A DNA stretch of 64,000 bases from Candidatus Proelusimicrobium tauri (GTDB lineage: Bacteria > Elusimicrobiota > Elusimicrobia > Elusimicrobiales > Elusimicrobiaceae): positions 186,001 to 250,000 of the forward strand of contig DBYY01000009.1 in the NCBI GenBank assembly GCA_002311025.1. The letters are read 5' to 3'. Of this stretch, positions 23,968 to 30,858 are shown piece after piece. The notes below the pieces were generated by a model. That model did not search any database. It had not been told where the DNA came from and worked only from the letters and a program-made list of their open reading frames with translations. Position 1 is the first letter of the stretch, and each line of letters begins with the position of its first letter. The position numbers and the translations under genes are program-made.

Positions 23968-24699
23968 ATGTCAGAAAATATGGATATAGTTTATTTATAT
24001 AAGAATAGCGGTAATGACGAAATAGTCTATTCTTTGCGTTCTTTGGCAAATTTGCCCCATAATAAAGTTTTTATTGTAGGCGATATGCCAAAGTATATAA
24101 ACCCGCAAAATATTCTTTATATCAAAGCCGAGCAGGGATTAAATAAATATCAAAACACGACCAATGCTTTGCGCTTGGCTTGCCACGACGATAGATTAAG
24201 CGACGATTTTATTGTAATGAATGACGACTTTTTTATCTTAAAGAAAATTGAAAACCCTAGAGAAGAACTTAATTTACACAAAGGAACTATTGCCAAAGTT
24301 TACGAGCGTTTATCTGCCAAATATCCATTAGGCAGCGGCTACTTGCACGGAATGAAAGAAACGGAAACTTTGCTAAAGAATTTAGGCATTAAAGAGCCGT
24401 TATCTTACGAGTTGCACACGCCGTTTATTTTTAATAAGTATAAACTTTTGCAAATGTTTGAAACTTACGCCGACGAAATAGCACAAACAAAGTGTTTTCA
24501 TAAACGCAGTTTTTACGGTAATTTATATGTAAAAGGCAGTAAATTTATGAAAGATATTAAAGTCTTGGCTTTAGATAATTTTGTTCCAACGCCGGAGCAA
24601 AAATTTATTTCTTCAAGCGATAGTTCTTACAGGAATTTGAAGTATATTTTAATGCAGAAATTTAGCAAAAAATCAAAATATGAGGAGCATAAAAAATGA
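23968..24699 (+). CDS. Stealth-like sugar-phosphate transferase
   Basis: 243 residues. The N-terminus shows DIVYLYKNSG, DEIVYSLRSL, KVFIVGD and then SDDFIVMNDDFF with Asn85-Asp86-Asp87, the order of motifs in Stealth-family capsule phosphotransferases (conserved regions 1-2) that move hexose phosphates. It sits inside the tail-fibre region, not in a capsule operon, so it probably modifies a surface polysaccharide or a virion protein. An upstream in-frame Cys4 segment could extend it. Overlaps the next gene (ATGA). Confidence 0.65.
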   Translation: MSENMDIVYLYKNSGNDEIVYSLRSLANLPHNKVFIVGDMPKYINPQNILYIKAEQGLNKYQNTTNALRLACHDDRLSDDFIVMNDDFFILKKIENPREELNLHKGTIAKVYERLSAKYPLGSGYLHGMKETETLLKNLGIKEPLSYELHTPFIFNKYKLLQMFETYADEIAQTKCFHKRSFYGNLYVKGSKFMKDIKVLALDNFVPTPEQKFISSSDSSYRNLKYILMQKFSKKSKYEEHKK

Positions 24700-25757
24700 G
24701 CGAGATAGACGCAAATATTTTATCAGAGGGCAAAAGAGTCATCGCAACTAAAGAACAAGAAGGCACGCTAATAAAAGTGAGCGATACAGACGCTACTTGT
24801 TTAATACAAGACACAAATGGGAAAAAACATTTGGCGATTAAAATTGTTAAAGTAGAAGGCGATAATTTAAGCAATACGGACATTAGCGCACAAGGCTTAA
24901 CTGAAAATAATGAACTGGCGGTTGCTATTGCAGAACAAGACGGGAATATTATAGTAGATAATGGGGAAAATGATTATAATTGTATAGTAGAAACTGAAAA
25001 TGGCAAACAACTTGCGGTAAAGACTTTTGCTTTAGAAGGAACGCCTTTAAAAACAGGTGGCGATAAAGACGCAACTTGTCTGATAGAAGATGAAAACGGG
25101 AACAAGCAACTTGCTTTAAAAGTTTTTAATTTAGGTGGTTCTTCTTCCGATTGGCAAGTAGGCGACAGATTGGACAATAAAGCAACTTTCGTCGGTTATT
25201 TTGATAGCGTAAACCCCGACGATAGTTCCACTCAAAGATATGCCTTCTTTGCCCTTGACGGAAATTACAGGGCAGCACAACTTGGGCTTACAGAATATGG
25301 TGTAACTTTTAATGATTTGCTACCGACACACGATTATAACACTTCTTTAATAGGGCAAAACTTAAACGAAATTACCGAGAGTGCTACTTACTCTATGTCC
25401 GTCGTAAAAAATTTAGGAATAAACAGTTATCCTGCTTTTAAAGCGGCAGACAATATCAGTGTATCCTTTAATGGAATAACATATACCGCCGTTGTGCCGA
25501 ACTTGGTTGAAGTCAAAGCAATTTGGGACAATAGGACTGCTATTGACAGCGTTGACCCTTCTGGCGTGAGAACTTTGGCAACTTGGGGTATGTGGGATGG
25601 CTCGTCGTATGATAGGGTCATTTCTACTACTATCAGAAATCAGCAGTATGCTTTTCAATACAATTCCAGTGGGAACTTTGCTGAAAACCGCTTTTACGCA
25701 ACATACGGCTTTGTTCCTATAATTGAAATACCCGTTCCAGCAGGACACGGCGCATAA
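24696..25757 (+). CDS. Receptor-binding / tail fibre candidate with internal repeats
   Basis: 353 residues. The N-terminal 150 residues contain repeated units (DATCLIQDTNGKKHLAIKIV; DYNCIVETENGKQLAVKTFA; DATCLIEDENGNKQLALKVF), each followed by a short linker. A C-terminal domain (residues 150-353) is rich in aromatic, Ser and Asn residues and ends in a beta segment. Repeated beta shaft plus unique tip is typical of receptor-binding proteins. No enzymatic motif is seen. Confidence 0.6.
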   Translation: MSEIDANILSEGKRVIATKEQEGTLIKVSDTDATCLIQDTNGKKHLAIKIVKVEGDNLSNTDISAQGLTENNELAVAIAEQDGNIIVDNGENDYNCIVETENGKQLAVKTFALEGTPLKTGGDKDATCLIEDENGNKQLALKVFNLGGSSSDWQVGDRLDNKATFVGYFDSVNPDDSSTQRYAFFALDGNYRAAQLGLTEYGVTFNDLLPTHDYNTSLIGQNLNEITESATYSMSVVKNLGINSYPAFKAADNISVSFNGITYTAVVPNLVEVKAIWDNRTAIDSVDPSGVRTLATWGMWDGSSYDRVISTTIRNQQYAFQYNSSGNFAENRFYATYGFVPIIEIPVPAGHGA

Positions 25758-25769
25758 AAGGAGTTAAAT

Positions 25770-25952
25770 ATGGTTTATTTATTAACACAAAATGAAGATG
25801 GAAAATATATCAAAGACGGCACACGCTATGATTTGCTTGAGGCAAGTTGGGCGAAAGGTCCGAGAGCCAAAGACTTTGTAGAGTTTGAAAGTTCAGAAGA
25901 AGCCCTTAAAACTTGGGGACTTACCGAGGTGGAAAATGCCGACGAAAATTGA
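25770..25952 (+). CDS. Small acidic protein, 60 residues
   Basis: Starts with AAAGGAG upstream. Sequence includes LLTQNEDGKYIKDGTRYDLLEASWAKGPRAKDFVEFESSEEAL. It sits between the fibre and the small membrane protein and overlaps the latter by 17 bases. No family recognised. Confidence 0.5.
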   Translation: MVYLLTQNEDGKYIKDGTRYDLLEASWAKGPRAKDFVEFESSEEALKTWGLTEVENADEN

Positions 25953-26154
25953 TTTTAATATTGTGTGGAAAGCAGTAGTTTTGATTTTTGCGGCAGGTGT
26001 TCTTTATGCTCAAATATTCGGCATTAGAGGCGATTTAGAAAGACTTGAAACAACTATAGGCCGCCTTGAGCAGAAAGTAGAAAAGCATAACAATTTTGAC
26101 CGCCGAATTGTAAAACTTGAAACCTTGCTTGAGATTAAAGGGGAACAAAAATGA
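25936..26154 (+). CDS. Small membrane protein with coiled coil (lysis region)
   Basis: 72 residues from the ATG at 25936, preceded by GAGGTGG. One transmembrane segment (VWKAVVLIFAAGVLYAQIF) is followed by a helical coiled coil (LERLETTIGRLEQKVEKHNN). It directly precedes the endolysin, overlapping it by ATGA. It may be a holin accessory or another lysis protein; the separate spanin pair at 27163-27502 makes a spanin role less likely. Confidence 0.55.
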   Translation: MPTKIDFNIVWKAVVLIFAAGVLYAQIFGIRGDLERLETTIGRLEQKVEKHNNFDRRIVKLETLLEIKGEQK

Positions 26155-26600
26155 CTGAAATAACACCACATTTTACTTTGCAGGAAATGACTACTACTGA
26201 TTATGAAGAATTTAAAACAAGTATCGTAAAAATTGCAAATAAGAACAAAGAAAAACTAGAAAAACTTTGTTGGCACTTGGAAGCGATTAGGGCTATTATC
26301 GGCAGTCCTTTGGCTATTACTTCTGCTATTCGCTCAAAAGAACTTAATAGCGCAATTAAGGGCAGTAAAACAAGTCAGCATTTGGTAGTGGAAGCGGCAG
26401 ACTTTATACCAACAAAGAAATCGGCGATAATGGCTTTTAGCGAAATTGTAAAGAGTGGATACCCTTTCGGGCAGTTAATCTTGGAAAAGCGCGGTATTGG
26501 CTATTTAATACACTTTGGTGTGGGCGAAAAAAGACAAACACTTTTTAGCAAAGAAGCAGGAAAGTATGAGCCGTATGATGTTTCAAAGGTAGGTGCTTAA
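26151..26600 (+). CDS. Endolysin, M15-type peptidase
   Basis: 149 residues. ITSAIRSKELNSAIKGSKTSQHLVVEAADF gives His77 and Asp84, and LIHFG gives His121, the three zinc ligands of Peptidase_M15 D-Ala-D-Ala-type enzymes. It lacks a signal peptide, so it needs a holin or similar to reach the cell wall. It cleaves peptidoglycan cross-links at lysis. Overlaps the upstream small membrane gene. Confidence 0.85.
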   Translation: MTEITPHFTLQEMTTTDYEEFKTSIVKIANKNKEKLEKLCWHLEAIRAIIGSPLAITSAIRSKELNSAIKGSKTSQHLVVEAADFIPTKKSAIMAFSEIVKSGYPFGQLILEKRGIGYLIHFGVGEKRQTLFSKEAGKYEPYDVSKVGA

Positions 26601-26696
26601 ATGGAAGATACAATTTGCGAACAATGCCGACATAAATATATATGCGAAAATTACGGCGATAAAACTTTTTGTCCGCAGTTTTCTAACAAGGATTAG
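26601..26696 (+). CDS. Cys4 microprotein 1 (31 residues)
   Basis: MEDTICEQCRHKYICENYG followed by DKTFCPQFSNKD. Starts directly after the endolysin stop. The C-x2-C-x5-C-x8-C spacing suggests one zinc site. A paralogue follows four bases later, and a third related segment lies at 23851-23967. No function is known. Confidence 0.6.
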   Translation: MEDTICEQCRHKYICENYGDKTFCPQFSNKD

Positions 26697-26699
26697 ATT

Positions 26700-26816
26700 A
26701 TGGAAGATAGCAGATTATTTAGTTTATGTTTGAGTTGCGACCGCTTCCACAGGTGCGAATATAAGGCCGAAGGAAAGGTTGTATGCAACAATTACCACAA
26801 AGAATTTAGTATTTGA
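26700..26816 (+). CDS. Cys4 microprotein 2 (38 residues)
   Basis: Begins MEDSRLFSLCLSCDRFHRCE and continues with KAEGKVVCNNY. The C-x2-C-x5-C-x9-C spacing matches microprotein 1 with one extra residue, so the two probably arose by duplication. The start at 26700 lies four bases after the first stop. Function unknown. Confidence 0.6.
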   Translation: MEDSRLFSLCLSCDRFHRCEYKAEGKVVCNNYHKEFSI

Positions 26817-26846
26817 GAAGTTAAATTAAAACAAAGGAGTGAAACT

Positions 26847-26882
26847 ATGGCTTGCGGTAGAGGCAGAAAACCTAGAAAATAA
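26847..26882 (+). CDS. 11-residue ORF MACGRGRKPRK
   Basis: A strong ribosome site, AAAGGAGTG, lies six bases before the ATG. The peptide is basic and resembles an AT-hook core (GRGRKPRK). The stop codon is followed at once by a 10-bp hairpin. It could be a leader peptide controlling the downstream lysis genes or a true micropeptide. It is short enough to be chance, but the ribosome site is better than that of several real neighbours. Confidence 0.45.
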   Translation: MACGRGRKPRK

Positions 26883-26928
26883 GTTGGTTACAAAATGTAA
26901 CCGACTGAAACGATGACAAATTGTCATC
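26883..26928 (+). repeat. Two tandem hairpins after the 11-residue ORF
   Basis: GTTGGTTACA (26883-26892) pairs with TGTAACCGAC (26896-26905) with a 3-base loop and one G-T pair. GATGACA (26912-26918) pairs with TGTCATC (26922-26928). No T run follows. They lie between the micro-ORF stop and the next ribosome site. Confidence 0.6.
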
Positions 26929-26956
26929 AGTTAAAATAAATAAAGGAGCGTAAATT

Positions 26957-27163
26957 ATGGAAATTATAATTAAAATATGGACTTTTGTAAAAACCCACTG
27001 GGACGAGTTTTTACAAATAATCGGTGCATCAGTTGCAATCGCAACGGTTGTGGTTCGTTTAACAAAAAACACCAAAGACGATACTTTCCTTGATAAACTT
27101 AAAAAAGTTTTAGTTTATCTTTCTTTGTTAAATGAAGACGGCACTTCTTGCAAAGGCAAATAA
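26957..27163 (+). CDS. Small membrane protein, holin candidate
   Basis: 68 residues with AAAGGAGCG upstream. One hydrophobic segment (FLQIIGASVAIATVVVRL) lies between a short N-terminal helix and a basic C-terminal tail. Position between endolysin and spanins, plus size, suggests a pinholin-like or holin accessory role. Only one clear transmembrane segment is seen. Overlaps the next start (TAATG). Confidence 0.5.
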   Translation: MEIIIKIWTFVKTHWDEFLQIIGASVAIATVVVRLTKNTKDDTFLDKLKKVLVYLSLLNEDGTSCKGK

Positions 27164-27393
27164 TGAGTGAAATTTTACTTGTTATTTTGGTTTTAGGTTT
27201 TGGCTTGGCGGCTTTGGTTTACGCCCGCAAATTAGGCGCAAAGTCCGCCGAGTTAAAATTTGAAAAGGAGCGTATTTTAAATGAGGCAAAGCAGAAGCAA
27301 AGGGTTAATAAGATTATTGATAATGTTAACCGCCTTTCTAACGATAGTGTGGCTGATAGGTTGTCAAACATTGCCGCAAGCGAGCGTAAATAG
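27163..27393 (+). CDS. Inner-membrane spanin (Rz-like)
   Basis: 76 residues: one N-terminal transmembrane helix (ILLVILVLGFGLAALVYA) followed by a charged coiled coil (KFEKERILNEAKQKQRVNKIIDNVN). A lipoprotein gene begins inside it in another frame, the defining layout of Rz/Rz1 spanins, which fuse inner and outer membranes at lysis. This also implies a Gram-negative host. Confidence 0.72.
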   Translation: MSEILLVILVLGFGLAALVYARKLGAKSAELKFEKERILNEAKQKQRVNKIIDNVNRLSNDSVADRLSNIAASERK

Positions 27394-27502
27394 CGTTTGT
27401 AGCGTAGATTTTGATTATGTCGATAAAGGTGCTAGCGACCAAAACAAAAGGGCTATGCTTGCGTTTTACTGCATTTGTTTTGACGATACGCTTTGCAAAT
27501 AG
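27281..27502 (+). CDS. Outer-membrane spanin lipoprotein (Rz1-like), overlapping gene
   Basis: 73 residues. A hydrophobic N-terminus ends in the lipobox LIGC with Cys28 as the lipid-modified residue. The mature part is short and has several Cys. GGAGCG lies just upstream, within the i-spanin gene, and the two frames overlap by 113 bases. It would be anchored in the outer membrane and bind the inner spanin. Confidence 0.7.
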   Translation: MRQSRSKGLIRLLIMLTAFLTIVWLIGCQTLPQASVNSVCSVDFDYVDKGASDQNKRAMLAFYCICFDDTLCK

Positions 27503-27584
27503 TTTTTTGCGTTCTTCGCAAAAATAGAGCCGTGAAAAATTAAAAAGAACATCTTTTATATTTTTGCAAACACGGCTCTTTTTA
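27503..27584 (+). terminator. Late-operon terminator region
   Basis: A hairpin TTTTTGCG/CGCAAAAA (27504-27511 with 27517-27524) is followed by AGAGCCGTG (27526-27534) pairing with CACGGCTCT (27571-27579), then TTTTTATTTTT. It closes the phage late transcript before the attachment site. Confidence 0.75.
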
Positions 27585-27594
27585 TTTTTAAGTT

Positions 27595-27614
27595 ATGCTG
27601 ACAAAATGCTGACA
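27595..27614. repeat. Tandem ATGCTGACA repeats near the attachment site
   Basis: ATGCTGACA occurs at 27595-27603 and 27606-27614, 11 bases apart (about one helical turn). Short direct repeats close to an attachment site are typical of integrase arm-type binding sites. Binding is inferred; matching repeats would be expected near the left end beyond this window. Confidence 0.45.
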
Positions 27615-27719
27615 TTGATTTGCTTAATTATCGTTATTTTCGCTATTATCGTTGCTAATTTTTCAGACGGAAAATTTAAAATTTTAAGCATTTTAGAGGA
27701 AGATTTAAACGCCGAGTGA
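27606..27719 (+). CDS. Possible 37-residue membrane ORF at the prophage edge
   Basis: MLTLICLIIVIFAIIVANFS followed by a polar tail. One transmembrane segment. There is no good ribosome site, and it overlaps the direct repeats, so translation is doubtful. Confidence 0.3.
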   Translation: MLTLICLIIVIFAIIVANFSDGKFKILSILEEDLNAE

Positions 27720-27722
27720 AAA

Positions 27723-27793
27723 CTCCGGGACTAGGACTCGAACCTAGGCTAAACGCTCCAGAGGCGCTTGTGCTACCATTACACCATCCCGGA
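27723..27793 (-). tRNA. tRNA-Gln (anticodon CUG), prophage attachment gene
   Basis: The minus strand folds as a cloverleaf: acceptor TCCGGGA/TCCCGGA, D arm GTGT-AATGGTA-GCAC, anticodon stem AGCGC/GCGTT with loop CTCTGGA (anticodon CTG), T arm CTAGG-TTCGAGT-CCTAG, discriminator G and no encoded CCA. The D-arm sequence is typical of bacterial tRNA-Gln. Its 3' end faces the prophage, the usual crossover position for tyrosine integrases, so it should form one attachment site. A copy of the tRNA 3' end is expected past the left edge. Confidence 0.9.
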
Positions 27794-27861
27794 ATCTAAA
27801 AGATTCTATATTTCTATTTTACCATTTTTGTTTTTTGCTGACTAGAGTGTTTTGACAAAAA

Positions 27862-27888
27862 ATCCCCCGCTTTTACACGGGGGATTTT
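27862..27888 (-). terminator. Terminator for the outer-membrane protein gene
   Basis: ATCCCCCG (27862-27869) pairs with CGGGGGAT (27878-27885), flanked by A and T runs on both sides, so it could work in either direction. It lies 22 bases beyond the stop of the gene at 27911. Confidence 0.8.
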
Positions 27889-27910
27889 ATTTGTTTTATT
27901 TCAAATTAGT

Positions 27911-28498
27911 TTAGAAATAAAATCTGCCGACTAAAGCAGCACCAAAGCCGCTACGATCGGTTTCATAACCGTCTTTTTTAATTTTAGCGCTGATATTATA
28001 TCTGCCTTCTAAACCTAAAGCAAAAAGTTCGCTAAATCTATATTCACCACCGGCAACAACATGCGGGAATACTTTATCTTTTTCTATGTCATCTGCACCG
28101 GTTATTTCGACTTCAGTATCAATATAGGTTATACCGCCGCCGGCATACCAACTGAAGGCCTTTACGCCTTTATCCCATCTGTAATAAACAGTTAAAGGAA
28201 TAGCAAAGGTCGATTCGGTTATCTTATCACCACTCTGTTTATATTCATTATCGCCGTAACCTTCAATACCGAATCTAAAACCAAGTTTACCTGTTTCGGT
28301 CATAGGCCATTCATATTGACCTTCAATGGTAAAGAAACCATAGTTTTTATCTAACTCACCGCCAAAACCATCAAGAACATCTTTTAAAGTTTTGGGGTCG
28401 TTTTGACCTGCACCGAGTTTAAGACCTAACCCCCAATTACCGGCAAAAGCGGCAGAGGCGACAAATACTGCAAGCACTGCTAAAGCAAGTTTTTTCAT
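27911..28498 (-). CDS. Outer-membrane beta-barrel protein
   Basis: 195 residues. A signal peptide (MKKLALAVLAVFVASAAFA) is followed by alternating beta strands and a C-terminal GFGAALVGRFYF ending in Phe, the signal recognised by the barrel assembly machinery. Aromatic residues flank the strands. Small OmpW/OmpX or porin-family type. AAAAGGAG precedes the ATG, and TATAAT on the minus strand about 35 bases upstream is a likely -10. The next gene diverges. Confidence 0.78.
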   Translation of the reverse strand: MKKLALAVLAVFVASAAFAGNWGLGLKLGAGQNDPKTLKDVLDGFGGELDKNYGFFTIEGQYEWPMTETGKLGFRFGIEGYGDNEYKQSGDKITESTFAIPLTVYYRWDKGVKAFSWYAGGGITYIDTEVEITGADDIEKDKVFPHVVAGGEYRFSELFALGLEGRYNISAKIKKDGYETDRSGFGAALVGRFYF

Positions 28499-28551
28499 TT
28501 AATTCTCCTTTTATTAAGTTTACTAATAAAAATATTATACTTTATTTTATG

Positions 28552-28557
28552 TATAAT
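28552..28557 (+). promoter_or_regulatory. -10 hexamer for leaderless murI transcript
   Basis: TATAAT ends six bases before the murI ATG at 28564, so transcription should begin at or beside the start codon. No ribosome site is present. The -35 region is poor. Confidence 0.5.
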
Positions 28558-28563
28558 TTATAT

Positions 28564-29361
28564 ATGAGAAAAGCACAAAATTCTATCGGTATTTTTGATT
28601 CCGGACTTGGCGGACTTACGATTTTAAAAGAACTCCGCAAGGCTATGCCACATGAAAATATAATTTATTTCGGTGATAGTGCTCATGTTCCTTATGGCTC
28701 TAAATCAAAAGAAACGGTAAGCCAATTTTCGCTTGATATAGCAAAATTTTTAGAATCAAAAAAAGTTAAACTTATTTTAGTTGCCTGTAATACGGCTTCT
28801 GCGCTTGCTTTAGATACTTTAAAAAAACATATTTCCATACCGATTTTAGGTGTGATTACCCCCGGTGCAAAAGCCGCTACTCAAGCAAAAAATAAACACA
28901 TTTTTGTTATAGGAACGCGCGCAACAGTTAAAAGCGGAGCCTATGCCAAAGAAATTAAAAAATTAAATAAACAAGTAAAAGTTAAACAAATTGCCTGCCC
29001 GCTTTTTGTACCTTTAATAGAAGAAGGGCTCGCATACGACAAAATAACAAAACTTGCCATAGAAAAATACTTAAAAGAAATTAAAAAAGCCGGGCCTTCC
29101 ACTTTAATTTTGGGTTGCACACATTACCCTGTTATTAAAGAAAATATCGCCAAATTTTTACCTAAAGTTATTTTGGTAGATTCCGCAAAAGAAATAACAA
29201 AAGAAGCAAAACTTTTACTTGAAAAAGAAAATCTCTTAAATAAAACAGGTAAAGGAAAAATTGAACTTTTTGTAAGCGACAGCCCAAAAAACTTTTCCGC
29301 TCTTGCCAAAACAATTTTAGGTTTTAATTTAAAAGCAAAGGAAATAAGATTTTATATATGA
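28564..29361 (+). CDS. murI: Glutamate racemase
   Basis: 265 residues. Asp12 in FDSGLGGLT, Cys75 in VACNTASA and Cys185 in LGCTHYPV are the catalytic residues of cofactor-free racemases. The enzyme converts L-Glu to D-Glu for peptidoglycan. An ATG at 28549 is possible but overlaps the likely promoter. The gene overlaps pgeF by ATGA, pairing synthesis of D-Glu with peptidoglycan quality control. Confidence 0.93.
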   Translation: MRKAQNSIGIFDSGLGGLTILKELRKAMPHENIIYFGDSAHVPYGSKSKETVSQFSLDIAKFLESKKVKLILVACNTASALALDTLKKHISIPILGVITPGAKAATQAKNKHIFVIGTRATVKSGAYAKEIKKLNKQVKVKQIACPLFVPLIEEGLAYDKITKLAIEKYLKEIKKAGPSTLILGCTHYPVIKENIAKFLPKVILVDSAKEITKEAKLLLEKENLLNKTGKGKIELFVSDSPKNFSALAKTILGFNLKAKEIRFYI

Positions 29362-30065
29362 AAAGAATTTATGACGACGAAAGAATGTTAGCAGCCGGTT
29401 TTATCGGCGGAACTTTATCAAAAGATTTCGGTAATGCGCGCGACGCGGAAACGACAAAAAAAATTTTTAAGGAATTACACTTGCCCGCTGATAAAATACT
29501 TGGCTTAAAACAAGAACATACAGATACAATTATTTCTATCACTACCGAAGAAGAACTTGCCGCATATAAAGAACAAAAAGAACATATCGCGGATGCTTGG
29601 CTTATCGGTTTGAATAATATAGGTGCAATGATTTTGACCGCTGATTGCGTACCTTTGTTTTTGTGGGACGAAGAAGGCAAATATGTCGGCCTTGCCCACT
29701 GCGGCTGGCGCGGAATTGTAAAAAAATTACCTCAAAAACTCGCCCACTTAATGAAAGAAAAAAATAAAGAGGCAAAACTATTTGCCTATATCGGGCCGCA
29801 TATTGAAAAATGTTGCTTTGAAGTTAAAGAAGATGTAGCAAGTCAATTTTCCCAGCAATGTCTAATAAAAAAAGACGGTAAAATTTTTGTAGATTTAACT
29901 AAAGAAATTGTTTTACAATTGATGGCAGAAGGCGTGGACCCGCTTAAAATTAAACGCGGTTGCCACTGCACCTGCACTTGTTGTAACGAGCAAGATTTCT
30001 TTTCCTTTAGAAGAACAAAACAAAAAGACAGCCTTATGTCTTTTATATATAAAATTGACCGATAA
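29358..30065 (+). CDS. pgeF: Peptidoglycan editing factor / YfiH-family oxidoreductase
   Basis: 235 residues. LTADCVPLFLW, GLAHCGWRGIVKKLPQKL and RGCHCTCTCC (the Cys/His metal-binding end) mark the YfiH/LACC1 family. E. coli PgeF removes wrongly built (serine-containing) muropeptides; related proteins act on purine nucleosides. Being coupled to murI supports the peptidoglycan role. The 3' end overlaps the convergent dapF by 23 bases. Confidence 0.85.
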   Translation: MKRIYDDERMLAAGFIGGTLSKDFGNARDAETTKKIFKELHLPADKILGLKQEHTDTIISITTEEELAAYKEQKEHIADAWLIGLNNIGAMILTADCVPLFLWDEEGKYVGLAHCGWRGIVKKLPQKLAHLMKEKNKEAKLFAYIGPHIEKCCFEVKEDVASQFSQQCLIKKDGKIFVDLTKEIVLQLMAEGVDPLKIKRGCHCTCTCCNEQDFFSFRRTKQKDSLMSFIYKIDR

Positions 30066-30858
30066 AGGCCTTATGAACAGGCCCTGCCATTAAAATTTCG
30101 CCGTTCTTATTTTCAATAGTTAAAGAACCGCCCGGCATAACAATTTCGGCTTTATTTGAAGAGAGACCTTTTTTATAAGCAGCCGCAAGTGTTGCACTGG
30201 CTCCGCTACCGCAGGCCTGAGTAATACCCGCACCGCGTTCCCAAATACGCATAAGTATTTTTGAAGGACTTAGCACTTGTGCAAATTCTACATTTGTGCG
30301 GTTAACAAATAGCGGATTATGTTCCACTAAAGGGCCGACTTTAGCAAGGTCAATTTTGCTAACATCTTCGACAAAAAATACTGCATGAGGATTACCCATA
30401 GAAACCCCACAAGCGCTCATATTAGGCAAAAGTCCCGTTAAATTAGAAGTATCTTTTTCTTCGGCAAGACCTATACCTTGCCAAGAAAAATCAGGCGCCC
30501 CCATATTAACACTTATCTGTCCGTTATTATAGGCCTTTAAAATTCTGTTTTTAGGGGCTTCAATAAGAACTTCCTTTTTGGAAGGTTTTTCCTCAAAAAT
30601 TAAACTTGCTATACAGCGCGAACCGTTGCCGCAAGCAGCCGCCAAAGAACCGTCACCGTTATAAATAGTCATTTTAACATCTGCCTTATCGGAGTCAGTT
30701 AAAATAAAAAGTTGGTCAAAACCGATACCCGTTCTGCGATTTGCTATGTTTTCTATTTCTCTAGCGGTTAAACTAACAACTTCCTGTGTTTTGCGGCAAT
30801 CAATAATCACAAAATCATTACCGAGTCCATCCATTTTTATAAAAGGTATTGCTTTCAT
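30043..30858 (-). CDS. dapF: Diaminopimelate epimerase
   Basis: 271 residues with the two catalytic cysteines, Cys76 in ACGNGSRC and Cys216 in ACGSGA, and the early MDGLGNDFVIID motif. It makes meso-diaminopimelate for lysine and cell wall. It is coupled to dapL by an ATGA overlap and ends in a 23-base tail-to-tail overlap with pgeF. Confidence 0.95.
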   Translation of the reverse strand: MKAIPFIKMDGLGNDFVIIDCRKTQEVVSLTAREIENIANRRTGIGFDQLFILTDSDKADVKMTIYNGDGSLAAACGNGSRCIASLIFEEKPSKKEVLIEAPKNRILKAYNNGQISVNMGAPDFSWQGIGLAEEKDTSNLTGLLPNMSACGVSMGNPHAVFFVEDVSKIDLAKVGPLVEHNPLFVNRTNVEFAQVLSPSKILMRIWERGAGITQACGSGASATLAAAYKKGLSSNKAEIVMPGGSLTIENKNGEILMAGPVHKAFIGQFYI

